A DNA stretch of 64,000 nt from Cyanidiococcus yangmingshanensis (taxonomy: Eukaryota; Rhodophyta; Bangiophyceae; Cyanidiales; Cyanidiaceae): assembly GCA_013995675.1 (NCBI GenBank), contig VWRR01000005.1, positions 186,001 to 250,000 of the forward strand. The letters are read 5' to 3'. Positions 30,869 to 42,381 of the stretch are shown piece by piece (within the stretch, counting starts at the first letter, position 1; every line of letters starts with the position of its first letter). Under the pieces are notes generated by a model. It was not told the origin of the DNA. It searched no databases and saw only the letters and a list, made by a program, of their open reading frames with translations. The position numbers were made by a program, and so were the translations under genes.

Positions 30869-33800
30869 TTAGAGAGATTCGAGCAAGACCCGATCTCGAT
30901 TCATGGTCGCGCTGGTACATTCCAGGGCCCGCACCTTGTCCTGAGCCATAGCGATCACCTCGGGTGGAAACCCTGCCATTTCGGCGATGTGAATGCCGAA
31001 TGATTTCTCGCTCGGCCCCGGATGCAACTCATACAGAAAGACCAATCGTGGTGTCGCACTCCGGCTTTTGTCTCCCGTATCTGTCTCGAGATGAGTGACG
31101 GCGACGTGGGCATTCAGGATACGGTCGCGCCAGGGCCCTTCCGCAAGTCTTGTGAGCTCGTGAAAGTGCGTTGCGAAAAGAGGTTAGGGACGACCGCGCT
31201 GCAAGTGCTTCGCATAGTGCGGCCGCAAGCCCGAATCCATCGGCTGTGCTGGTTCCGCGCCCGAGTTCATCCACAAGCACGAGACTCGAGGCTGTCGCGT
31301 GCCGGAGGATGGTCGCCATGTCGAGCATCTCCGCCATGAATGTGCTGATCCCGCGTAGCTGAATGTCTCCGGCACCGACGCGGACTAGAATACGGTCGAC
31401 GAGTGGAACAGTAGCGAAATCTGCCGCGACGAAACAGCCACAGTGAGTCATGAGGACGGCGAGGCCGACCGAGCGGAGCACAACCGACTTGCCGCCCATA
31501 TTGGGACCAGTGATCATGAGCAGGCGCTCGGGATGGACCAGGGAGACATCGTTGGGAACAAAGCTGCGCTCTCCCTGGAGCAAACGCTCGACGATGGGGT
31601 GTCGCAGGCCCTTCAGGACTAGGTCGCCACTGGTACCTGTATTCGTTGGGTCCCGATCCGCGAGTTTCGGTCGACATAAATGACGCTCTGCCGAAACGAC
31701 TGCAAAAGCCAAAACCAAGTCCAGCATGCCTATGATCCGTCCGAGCGCATCTAGAGAAGCTGCGTATTTGGCGAAATGAGCGAGCACCTGGGCCAGCGTT
31801 GCGCGCTGTTGGGACTCGTAGCGTTGCTCTGCGGCGGTGTAAGCGTTGCTCCATCGGCGCAAGGGGGCGGTCGTGAATCGGACGCCATCCTTGCGTGTTT
31901 CCAAAATCGAGAACGATTGTTTGCTTCGAATACAGACTTCGTCCTTGCGAGTCACTCGAAAACAGTATCCGAGCCCGTCTTTGCGCTCCAGCTTGAGCCG
32001 CTCGTTGGATGACGAACGATTGCTTTCGCTTTGACCGAGCGCAGATGCTGTCTCGTCATAGATTTGCCGAATTCGGTCCAGATACGAGTCCATTTCCTGC
32101 CGAGTCTGACTCAGTTCGACACTGATTGCTGGTCGCAACACATATTCGTGGTTGGCCAAGCGCTCCAAGTCGACAAAACGTTCCACATCGCTCGTGAACT
32201 CCTGGACGGATGGGGCCAAAGCGGTCAAATGGTCCATGATTTCGGTCCGCAACACTCGACAGCATCGCGGGTGCGTATCCGAATGGGCAAGGAAGAGATC
32301 CTCGAGTTCAGATCGCAAGGCTGGCAGCCGGAGCGTGCTCTGATAGAGTCGCACCAGGTAACGTAGGGAGATTTTGCCGCTCGCAAGACGTCGACCAACG
32401 AGGGTGAAATCGGCAAATCCCTTCAAATAAGTTTCTGCGAGCCGCTGTCGTGCAATGACATCCTCGAAGAGAAGCTCGACCAGGTCGAGACGTTGCTCGA
32501 TGGTATCACGATCCCGGAGTGGCTCTAGTAACGTGCTGCGAAGTAGCCTCACACCCATGCGCGTCTTACAGCGATTGAGGAAAGCCAGGAGCGATCCTGG
32601 GGGAGCGTCTGCGGGCGCACTTGTGCTGTTGTCATCGCCCTGGAGCACGTGCAGCGCCTTTAGTGCCGAGGCGTCTAGCTGCAGGTTCTGTCCCCAGAAA
32701 AGTCGCTCCAAACGGAAGCGTCCCCGTTCACCAACCTTGAGCCTCAAATCAAGAAACCGAAGGCACATGCTTATGCAATCCATCGCCAGCGGCATGGAAC
32801 GGAGCTCGACCATAGTGATCGAGGGAGGTCGCTGCGCCGATGTCATCGAGTGCACCAGCTCGGGGCATTCCGACTTTGCCAAGAGCCACTCGAGATCGTT
32901 CTCGATGGATACTCGGGAGCTGCGCATGGGTCGGAGCGATGCACGGGCCACGCCACCAACTCGCTCTGCCGCTGCATCAATCTGGTGGATTTCATACTCA
33001 GCGAGATCGCCATCCTGGAGCACGAGCTCGCGTGCGCCGCTTCGCACCAGCGCTCGCTCTATCCAGTCCGCGATTAGATCCATGCCTCCCGACGTGTTCT
33101 CCTGGCACTCAACGACTCGGAAAAGACCAGCGTGCGGCATACAATGGCAGGCAGCGACGAGTCGTGATCGCGGCCGACGGCTTGGGTCCCTGGTATCCGA
33201 GGCCTCCTGCACACGCACTGCGAGGATACCGCCGAGCGCACCATTGCTGCCGCATTCGTCGACTTCATGGGTGTCGCCATTGCTGCCAGAGAGGAGACGC
33301 TCCTCGCCATGATAACGCTCAGGCAGGTAGGCCTCGAGCGCCTCGACTCGAGATGGACTCCCAGCTGCACTGCGATACCAACGACTGCCAATCTGGGTCG
33401 GAAACCCAAGCATCCATTCCTCTCGGCTCAGTGGGCTCGTCAGCTTGCTCCCAGCCGTATAGACTGCAACCGCCTTGCCTGCAGAGAGCGCGCCAGCGAC
33501 CCAGGTGGTCGCAGCAGCCCGCGAACTTGCACGCACGCGACCCAAGTACAGAACAACCGGTCTCTCCTGTTCACCTACCTTTATCGAAAAACGCAGTGTT
33601 TGCGTGAAAATTTTTCCACAGAACTGAGAGGCGTCGCCACTAAGCAGCGTCACACTCGCCGTAGACGTAGGCGCCTGAAACACGATCAGCACGTCGTTTA
33701 AATCATACCTGCACGACGCAGCATCGGACGTATCGCACTCCAGCCAGTCTCGTGCAAACGTTTCCGCCTCTGTGGAGCTACCAAATACATCATCCACAAG

Positions 33801-33929
33801 ACTGGTACCAACTTCATCGATCGTGCAGACCATGGTGTGCACCAACCGTGCTTGCGCGGACACGCCACGGCTGCGTGTCGGGTTGGCGCCAACGACATGC
33901 AGCGATGCATGCGTGTCGTTTGTAATCAT
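30869..33929 (-). CDS. MSH2: DNA mismatch repair protein MSH2, one +1 frame change near the C-terminus
   Basis: MutS-family ATPase that binds mismatches and small loops with MSH6 or MSH3. From ATG 33929 it has a divergent N-terminal mismatch-binding/connector region, core helices (LLAFLNRCKTRMGVRLLRST; LANHEYVLRPAISVEL), the lever LGYCFRVTRKDEV, and the ATPase. The Walker A GPNMGGKSVVLRS is near residue 806, GAGDIQLRGISTFMAEMLD follows, and the Walker B VDELGRGTSTADGFGL is near 884. The frame is lost near 31177-31186. One base fewer gives LTLFATHFHELTRLAEG and continues through SFGIHIAEMAGFPPEVIAMA to a TAA at 30869-30871, giving about 1019 residues. The downstream segment carries the conserved HFHEL and the helix-turn-helix dimerisation end, so the gene was clearly whole. 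The N-terminal insertions make it longer than the usual ~930. Confidence 0.95.
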
Positions 33930-35441
33930 GAACTTTGTAGATCATACATGGACTAATATGGAAAACGCAGCTGCGCTCTGGGTGCATCGCCCAAACGTGT
34001 GACGATGCGCTCTTTGTTTCTCGCCCTGCTGCAGTCTTTCTCGTGATCAATTCCGAAAAGCATATCCGTTCGGGAGTTTTATTCCTGGTTGAAGGTACTG
34101 TACCGGGTATATTCGAGGACGAGATCAATCATGATGACTTCACGTGGTCACGCGAACGATCAAGGACGTTCCTCTGCGTCCCCGACGCTGGAGGGCTATT
34201 CGTCTCGTCGACGGGGGAGGCATTCGGTCACGTTCGATTCCTTCCGCGGTCCAGATGTCTGCTGTGTCAAGTTTGTGACTGAATGGCGTAGGTAGTGTTT
34301 CTCTCTCTTTTTTTGAAAAGAAGATTTGCAGAAAGATGATTGGATTTTTTTGGGGGGCCGATTCCAATACAAAAAATTGGAAACGAGCGCTAGGTCTAGA
34401 GTGGCTGCTTTGCACCATCAGAGATTGAGGCATTGGGGTGAGTCCATGTTCCGTGTGAATGCATCGACTGTGGCAGAAGCATGTTTTACTTTACCTAGAG
34501 ATGCCTGGATCTCGGTCCGGAGGATGCATTTCATCAGTTTTCCGATACGAAAGTGCGGTTGAGAAGACTTTGCGTTCGTTCTACCAGGATGAAGGTCTCA
34601 TCCGTGGCGCGATGGCATCAGTGCCGCTCCCTGTCGACATCTGCTCGTACGCTGTACGGTTTCAGGCGAGCTCGAAAAGCATCCAATGCGATTGGGTGGT
34701 CCGGGCTCTGCAGCGGCCTGTGTAAGCAGATGAACGCTGGTCACCAACGCCACTTGATGCTGGTGGAAAACAAAGTTCGGTCGTATCAAACGGTGGAAAG
34801 GATATCAACTGGAGGCAAGAATGCGAGATGGCAGCGCGGACCGACCGTGGGTGCCCCAATGACTCGAGCACTGCGTACCTATCCATCACCCTGCAACACT
34901 GTTTCGCAAAGTAGTGCGGATGCAATCCTTTTACCATACACTTAAAGTTAAATCCCGAATCACCGTTGACTGTTGAGCTTCAAACCAAGTGGGCATCAGA
35001 CAATGATCATTTCGCTGGACGCAGGCTGATCAACGATAGAGGACCACGTCCGATACACCATGAACAATCGTGCCGCTGGCTCCATGGAGCGTCCGATACG
35101 TTCCTCTTCGTACTGCAAGCGTTTTCGATCGTCCGGAAAGTGCGGCACCCCGACTATATACAACGTTTCGTTTGGGCATTCGATCTGTGCTTGAGTGGCG
35201 AAAGTGCTTCGGAGCTGGTAAACGACGAGTTAGGCCTGTAGCAGAAACGCGAACGCAGCACCAGGCGACCGAGGTCGTGCTTCCCGGGAGGCTCGCCGCA
35301 CGCAAACGCCTCGGGGTCATAACCACGCGACAACTCTTGCTGGTGAAGAGACTGAGAAGGACGTGCGCTGGACCGGTACTGCCGCAAGCTTACGCGCTAG
35401 GTGTTCGTTGGACATGGACGCATAGGGATCTTGCCCCTGCT
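33930..35441. other. Long divergent intergenic region MSH2 / Ap4A phosphorylase
   Basis: About 1.5 kb with both promoters. It has AT-richer patches with T and G runs near 34305-34360 (T7, G6). Short overlapping frames only. A plus-strand open frame (35070-35441) leads into the phosphorylase in the same frame but begins at GTG and is poorly protein-like. Confidence 0.5.
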
Positions 35442-36534
35442 ATGAAGGCGCGTACGTGGCTCCCCGAGGCAGTGGCGCGTGCAGTGGCCCACGCTCGTTC
35501 CAGAGGTGCCCTCTACGCCATTGAGACCGCGGCAACGATCGTGCGTGATCAGGACATTTCGTTCGTGGTGCGTATCGTTGCGAGTCTACAGCACAAGCCG
35601 ACCTCTGAGCGTCCTGACGGTCCGAACGAGATGATGGCGGCGACGACGACGACGACGACCAGCGATACCTCTTCGACATCTGGGGAGGACACGACCACCG
35701 CTTCTGCACTAGACTTGGCTGAGAAGGCAGCGACGTCACACCTCGAAACGCGAGATATTCCCGACCCGTTCCTTCCTTACGAAGAGGACCTTTACGTAGG
35801 CGATGTGCCACCTGCACATGTGTGCCTAGCTAAACAAGTTCAACGTCGTGGACGGTCATCTTTTGATCGTCACTCGCTCTTTCCAAGAGCAGACACTACT
35901 GCTAACGAATGCTGATTTCGCGGCTTTCTGGCACTGTATTCGCCAGTATCCGGGTTTAGGATTCTACAACTCGGGCAGGATCGCTGGAGCTTCGCAGCGT
36001 CACAAGCACATGCAACTCATTGCTTTGACGGCGGAGGTGGAGATACCCATCCACGAGCATGTAAGCAAAGCGGCCCGTATCCGTGAAGAACAAGACGGTT
36101 GTTTCACGGTACCTTCGCTTCCCTTTAAGCATGCAGTGATTGGAACCGGTGACCTCCGATCAGACAATGAATCGGATCCTGTTATCGGTGCTATTCTTCA
36201 TGCCCGGTACATGCAACTGCTGCAGTTCACGATTGAAAGGCTCAGTGTCTCCGCCTCGTCCTGGATGGCGTGGGAGTCCTCAGCCAGTCAAAGATCGCCC
36301 TCGATCGGGAATGAACACGAAACCGCTCATCCGTTTCCCTACAACTTGTTGCTGACCTCCAGCTGGATGATGCTCGTCCCCAGACAGCAGGAAAAGTTTC
36401 TCAACGAGATTAGTGTCAATGCCCTAGGCTTTGCTGGTTTCCTGTTAGCGAAAAATGAGACCCAGAGGGACTTGATCGTACAACACGGTCCTTTGAACGT
36501 GCTCATGCAGGTGGCCATTCCCTGGGACCCATAA
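35442..36534 (+). CDS. Diadenosine tetraphosphate phosphorylase / ATP adenylyltransferase (APA1/APA2 type), one +1 frame change
   Basis: HIT-superfamily enzyme that phosphorolyses Ap4A to ATP and ADP. From ATG 35442 (MKARTWLPEAVARAV) the first frame has VVRIVASLQHKP and DPFLPYEEDLYVGDV. The second has DGHLLIVTRSFQEQ, the catalytic GASQRHKHMQLI (His-x-His-x-Gln with an active-site His), and the C-terminal PYNLLLTSSWMMLVPR and SVNALGFAGFLLAK. The frame changes at the A triplet 35832-35834: with one A fewer, LAKQVQ becomes LANKFNVVDGHLLIVT, the exact family motif (NKFNVV). Reconstructed length is about 363 residues. A run of seven threonines, coded by ACG repeats at 35640-35660, sits in a Ser/Thr-rich insertion of the first third. 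Fungal, algal and plant-lineage protists share this enzyme type. Confidence 0.93.
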
Positions 36535-37142
36535 ACACCGCGTCTAGCCTCGTCTGTGCACGAGTATTCCGTTTGGACGCTCGCGCGGCCTCAAGGTCGC
36601 CGACGCGAGCCACGGATGCACCCCTGACCGCAACGCTCAAGAACGACATCCTCTGGAGTCTCTTCGCATCCCATATTCGCTAGCTTGTAAGCGACGCCCG
36701 AAACCAGCGAAAACACCTATCCCGCCATAGGAAGCGAGTTGAACGACATGCCTAGACGGACGTCCCACTCGTGCCGCCACGAAAAATGATCAAGACGAAC
36801 ATAACGAACAACGAGTCTAGCGACATAAGCACAGCGCGACGCACACTTTCTCTCCTTATGAACGCGGTCTTGTTCCGGAACGCGCACAAGTGTTGGATAC
36901 GTGCATCGGTAGGCTGCAACGATCGCTGGAGCCGAGAGGCCTTATCGCCCCAGGGAAACGGACACCTCGCCCTTTGGGGTCAGGCCATAGGCCCTCCTCT
37001 ACCGAGACACCCATTCATTGCCCATTTCGTACCAGCATTTTGAACCGGTTGTCCACGACGTCCGAGTACGCGCTCGCACTGAACCGCCTCGCCGCCAGGT
37101 CCGTACAGAACGTCTTTAGCACTCATCGTGAACGCATGCATC
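36535..37142. other. Spacer upstream of BOP1
   Basis: About 600 bases between same-strand genes; presumed promoter of BOP1. No gene, repeat or RNA recognised. A tRNA-like T-loop (TTCAAAA) near 37030 lacks matching stems. Confidence 0.5.
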
Positions 37143-39462
37143 ATGAAACCAACGCCAGCGAATCCGTACCGCGCAAACTCTGAAAGCAACCCAATCGATC
37201 ACATAGACTACGATTCGACTGGAAAAAGAGCACGTTCCTCAACGTTTGTGAACGCTAGCGACCGAGCGCGTGGAAACGCTGCCGAGAAACAACCCTGGCC
37301 TTCGAACGAGAGCCGCGTCTCGGGCTGGTCGGCGGACCACCGTGGCACCGAGCTTCTCGTTCATTGGTTCGTTCGCTATTTGGTTAGATCTTCGCTTGGA
37401 CCAAAACTTGGATCGCGTATGGATCACTGGATCAGCAGTGGAGAGAGCTCGGAGAGCGAAGGCGAACTGAATACTATCGGTAGCGTACCCTTGCGTTGGT
37501 ATGATGGCTACGAACACATCGGGTATACACGAGCGGGTCAACGAATACCCCGGCGTTTTCCAGCAAACGCATTACAGCAGCTGTTGCTCTCTGGGAGTGA
37601 ACCAGAACAATGGCGTACGCTCTATGACGAGAGAAACGATCGTGAGATTCAGCTCACTGACGAGGACGTGCAGCTTTTATGGCAATACAAGCAGCGTCTG
37701 CTACCGCGACTGGCTGGCTCCGAAGAAGTGATCGCCTGGGCGCCTCATCAGCCTTTTCCTTTGCATCAGTGTGAAGAGCCAAAACGGCGTTTTCTTCCCT
37801 CTAAACACGAGGGTGCTCGTATACGCAAGATCATTCGCGGTCTCGAGGAGGGTCGAATTGTTCCGTTGTTGCAGCGCAGCGGAGCAGCAAGCTGAGGAGC
37901 GAACTCGTTTGCGATATCCAGAGCGCGACTTGTGGTTCGATGATGCAGCCGAGGAATCCAAGACAGACAGTGTGAGTCGGGTGGCGCAAGCGCGGGCCCG
38001 TTCCTATATCGCGGCACCGAAGATGCCACCACCGGGGCACATCGAGTCGTACAATCCACCGGACGAGTCGTTACCATCTCAGGAAGAGCAGGAAGCATGG
38101 AAACGAGCTGCACCAGAGGATCGAATCATTCCATACCTACCGAGAAAGTTCTCGTCGTTACGCTCGGTACCCGCTTATCGACCGTATCTGATGGAACGAT
38201 TCCAACGCTGCCTCGACCTCTACCTCTGCCCGCGAGTCCTTCGTCATCGGACGCAGGTCAATGATCCAGAACGCGTGCTACCACCGCTGCCGGATCCCTC
38301 GGATTTGGCACCCTTTCCCACTCGTCTGTCAATGACGTATGCTGATGAAGGGCAACGGCAAGTCTCGGCATTGCGCTGCGTTGCAGTTCATCCCGTGCAC
38401 GGCAACTGGTTGGCAACTGGCTCTGATCATGGCATCCTGCGAGTATTCGACGTCATCAGCGGGGCGTTGGCGTGTCGGCTAGACCTCGGTAGCGTGCCCG
38501 TAACATCCGGGTCAACAACGGATCAGACCCGAAATCCAATGGTGTCCTTGTTCTGGTTGAGTGGCACCAGCCGGAGCTCGACGGATCTGGTCGTACTGGC
38601 TGCAGCAGGAACATGCATCTATTTGGTCCACGTAGAGCCGCTGATCACATCTCAGTCGGGGCTGGCCAGGGAGGACGGGCATGGAGACCAGAACGCTTCA
38701 GCAGTACCGCAGAGGGCCCCAGCAACGGTGGCGCTACCTCCCGACGTACACTGGCACGAAATCACCGAACGAGACGGACATGGGTTGCCTCAAGGTACGC
38801 TTGTCATTGAGCATGGGAAGCGCATTCGACATGTGGCCGTACACGCCCGTTGTGACTATCTTGCAGTTGTGGCCAGCGACAGTGACGGAAGCGCTGTTTA
38901 CATCCACCAGCTGTCGAGACGACACACCCAGGTTCCGTTTCGAAAGCATCTCTCTAACGTTCAGTGCACTGCGTTTCATCCGAGTCGACCTTTCTTCTTC
39001 GTTGCAACCATGCAGCATATTCGAGTGTACTCGTTAACGACACGTGGCCTGGTTCAGAAACTTACACCCGGCGTGCGCTGGATATCTACCCTGGATGTGC
39101 ATCCCGGGGGCGACAATGTGCTCTGTGGCAGCTACGATAAGCGTCTGTGCTGGTTTGACCTCGACTACGGCGAGCGTCCCTATAGGGTCATTCGGAATCA
39201 TAGCATGGCAGTGCGAAAGGCATGTTTCCATCCGCGACTGCCGTTGTTTGCGTCCGCAAGCGACGACGGCACTGTCCACATCTTCCATGCCACGGTATAC
39301 GATGACTTGGGCAAAGATCCTCTCTTGGTTCCGTTGCGGATCCTGCGGGGCCACCAAGTCATCGAACGATTGGGTGTATTCGACATTGCGTTTCATCCTC
39401 GTCTACCATGGTTGTTCAGTGTCGGCGCGGATGGTGCTTGTCATCTCTGGACCGAAGCATGA
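37143..39462 (+). CDS. BOP1: Ribosome biogenesis protein BOP1 (Erb1), one +1 frame change
   Basis: Nucleolar scaffold of the PeBoW complex (with PES1 and WDR12) needed for 28S/5.8S rRNA maturation and 60S assembly. From ATG 37143 the N-terminal BOP1 domain has ELNTIGSVPLRWYDGYEHIG, a hallmark, then RRFLPSKHEGARIRKIIRGL. The next frame resumes with SYIAAPKMPPPGHIESYNPP, FQRCLDLYLCPRVLRHR and a C-terminal WD40 propeller (WLATGSDHGILRVFDV; FHPRLPLFASASDDGTVHIF; HPRLPWLFSVGADGACHLW). The break lies near 37871-37880 and is one base too many. Reconstructed length is about 772 residues, normal for the family. An alternative start at the internal ATG of MDHWISSGE would give a protein with the acidic stretch nearer the N-terminus. 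Essential gene in yeast, so a real lesion is unlikely. Confidence 0.94.
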
Positions 39463-40385
39463 ACCATCATATGACAAGGAAATGAGTGATGGGAGTGCTG
39501 CAAGGCCCAGCGTCCACTGCAACGATGTTTTCGGCTGCGAGCGCGAACACTCTAAAGGGTCTGAATGCACTGTCAGTCCATGGACTAGACCGAGCCAGGT
39601 CTGCCGACGCGGCGGGTCGAACGAACGAGTCCCAAGCTCGTCCTGTACAGTTCCTGTTGAGAACTCGAACAGCTGCAGCGTTCACGAGCGCTCGCTGAAA
39701 CAAGATTGATTCGAAACGACGGTGCTGTGTAGGACTTGATGGCGACCAATAAGCAACTTGTTCGACGAGCCCATGAAGACTCGACCACGATACGAACGAT
39801 CTCGGACGATCGATATGAGTAACCAGCGATTTATGCTGGTGGATGGCTTCATCGTAGGTACGTCGGGAGCTGGTCCTCATGGGGGATCGCTCGACGCCCA
39901 GGTCGTGGAACATCTCACAGATTCGAGCGACGGGGCGGTGCTCCAGTGATGTCTCGGTTCCAGTTCAAAACATTTACAGTCTAGAGATCATCCATCCAAC
40001 GTCGCTTGCGCTCACGAAGATTCTCTTCCGTCTCGTGGCAACGATCAAGGTTATCGCATCGCTCCTGTCGAGTACACCACGCAGCGAGCACGCTCCACGA
40101 ACTTGTTCGCCATTTCGAACGGAACACATCACGTCCGCGAGCAGTCTCGGAGCCCATGATCGAAGGCGAAGGCACTAGACTGGGGTGGTCGCTGTCGATC
40201 ACCACAGTCTATCGTCACGGAACCGAGACAGATGCATTCGCGCACGGTCCAGAGTCAATGGTCCATCACCTGTGTTTCTGAGGAGGCGTCTCGCACCCGT
40301 AAACAATCCCAGCCGTCGTTAGGCGACCATCTCTACAATATCGAACAGCCCAGCGTATCGCCTGCATCAGCGACATTTCGTCTGC
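39463..40385. other. Intergenic region between convergent genes
   Basis: 923 bases. Overlapping short frames on both strands (39467-39913 minus, 39486-39698 plus) have no recognisable motif. Nothing repetitive seen. Confidence 0.5.
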
Positions 40386-40898
40386 CTAGTGGGTATCTGA
40401 TTCGGCCCAGGAGTTCTCGGCCCGCAGCTGCGCCTCCTCCTCGGGTGTAAAGTCGTTCTCGATGTTGAACGTTGCTCGAATCTGTTCAGGCGTCTTGCCT
40501 CGGATCATGTCGGCAATATAACGACAACACAAGTCCAGCAGCGAAGGAATATCCAGGAAATTCGCTGCCAGAGTAAGCGAGAACAGCAGGCTCTGATCGA
40601 CGCGCAGAAAGTCTCGATCCCAGAACGTTCGCTCACTTTTCGGACGGTTGGGCTGCGCATGGTAACGGCAGTACTCAATCACTTTGGCCAGCGTTTTCGC
40701 ATCAATATCCTGAAGCAAAATTCCTGATTCATCGCTATCCGCGACATCTTCCAAAAGGTTGCGAATCACGTTCGATACTTTGGCGGTGGACTCCTCCACA
40801 TCAAAGACGGTACCCTCAGCCGAGCGCAGCCGAATGACCCGCTCCCCCCGATAGCCCGGAATCAGCGGTGCCTCGGTTCCACCTCCCGTTGCCTCCAT
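40386..40898 (-). CDS. SKP1: SKP1, SCF ubiquitin-ligase adaptor
   Basis: 170 residues from ATG 40898 (MEATGGGTEAPLI). It links cullin-1 to F-box proteins in SCF E3 ligases. The BTB/POZ-like N-terminal half has VIRLRSAEGTVFDVEESTA and SNVIRNLLEDV, then LAKVIEYCRYH. The C-terminal F-box-binding half has WDRDFLRVDQSLLFSLTLAA, NFLDIPSLLDLCCRYIADM and GKTPEQIRATFNIENDFTPE, ending in the charged tail EEEAQLRAENSW. All family landmarks are present, and length and frame are normal. The open frame extends upstream about 36 residues from a non-conserved stretch, so the internal ATG is chosen. Confidence 0.98.
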   Translation of the reverse strand: MEATGGGTEAPLIPGYRGERVIRLRSAEGTVFDVEESTAKVSNVIRNLLEDVADSDESGILLQDIDAKTLAKVIEYCRYHAQPNRPKSERTFWDRDFLRVDQSLLFSLTLAANFLDIPSLLDLCCRYIADMIRGKTPEQIRATFNIENDFTPEEEAQLRAENSWAESDTH

Positions 40899-42381
40899 GA
40901 CAGCGTCGCTAGGAGACCGCGCTGCGGAGAGTCGGAAACCCCTCAGCGTACGATACGTTCGCTGATACCCCTTTTTTCGGTTGCTTGGGTGCGTCTCTGT
41001 ACACAAGAGTCACTCCGACAGCCGTACTGAACCAGGTTCTTCGCTGCTCTGCTCACTTCACTGAACTCGTGACTCGACCTCCGAGGGCTGTAATAGATAC
41101 CGTTCGAAAAAAGCGAGCTTGTACGTGAGAAACCAGTCTTTCCTGGTGTTTGCGCCTCTCTGGCTCGTAGTCGGACAAGAAACGCGTGGCGCCAAGCCGG
41201 ACTGCCGAGTGCTTGTCTCGCGGACGCTGGTCGCTGTCGAAGCAAGACTGGGGTCAAGAGGCCCACCTCTACGAAGAGAGATTCCTGAATGTTTGAGAGG
41301 GTTCTGTAGTAGTAGGGCGTTGGAATAAAAGACGTCTGTTTTCGAGTGGCGAAACACGCTATGTGGGTAGACGCGTATTGTAGGGGTCACGACGACGAAT
41401 CAGTGTCCCTCGACCGACTGCGAGTCCACAGACCCGGGACGCGGAGAGCGCAGCTACGAAACAGCCTCTGCTGCTTCCTCCAAAGTGTGTGGCGAAACGT
41501 AGAGACTCAAGTTCAGTGACTTGCTTTGAATCTATCGGCGCTGAGAACTTGCGGTTCCACGAGCGGTTCTATTCGAGCGACGGTCGATTCGTGGTCCGGC
41601 ACCCGTGTTCGGGAAGCTTGCTAGAGGACTCTCCAACCTTCAAGCGCTGGCAGTCTGGAGACGGCCGACTTGAAACGCTTGGTTTACATACCGTTCCGTA
41701 TGAGTTTTGTAACCAAGAGGGTGTCTCCTGGAAGGTGGCCAAGACGGTTACGAACGCTCGAGAGTCGTTCGCAGTGGTCGCGTTGTCGTGCGCTTTCTAT
41801 CCGCGTTGAGCACGTTTACTGAAGACGCGTCTCCAACCGGTTGATTTCCTCGCCTTGGACGGACGCTCTAGAACGTGTGTTGATGCTGGGGCCACGCCCA
41901 CCGATGCAGGTCTACGGATAATGCTGAAGACTCTGCGACAGCGTTCGGTTTGATCCTCGCGACAGCCGAGGTTTCTCCAACTCGTCTCGTGCAGCGTCGT
42001 GGATCCATGTCGCAGGCATGGAAATTCACCTCTTTCGCTGCATCCTTTGCGGACGACCCGTTGAGGCATTTACGACGACCGGCGTTCATGGTGATTTTCA
42101 CGTCGTCGTGCAGTCGCATTCGAAGAGTCTCTTCGTCTACTTCGGCTCGCTGGTTGTCCTCGGTGACGAGCCATCTTCATAACTTGTTGCTGTATGTGGC
42201 ACGGGAAAACGGATACCGAGTCTCAACGTGTGGAGAAGGAACACACTCGATCTCTCCGCCATGAAGTGACTCGCGTTGATATTGTACGGAGATACCAACA
42301 TCTTCCAAGTCTCTATATCATCCTTCCGTCGACGCTGGTTCAGCGTCAAAGCTTTCAACGATAGCACTTGTTGGAGCACAC
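40899..42381. other. Long intergenic region, no gene recognised
   Basis: About 1.5 kb between two same-strand genes. The longest frames (41489-41809 plus, beginning at GTG; 41058-41390 and 40943-41266 minus) have no family resemblance. Could hide a small gene with frame errors, but I see no support for one. Confidence 0.45.

Noticed and set aside
37020-37045. tRNA-like T-loop
   Set aside because: Flanking bases do not form the required five-pair stem. Permuted or intron-containing tRNAs, known from Cyanidioschyzon, would need a dedicated search and cannot be excluded by eye.
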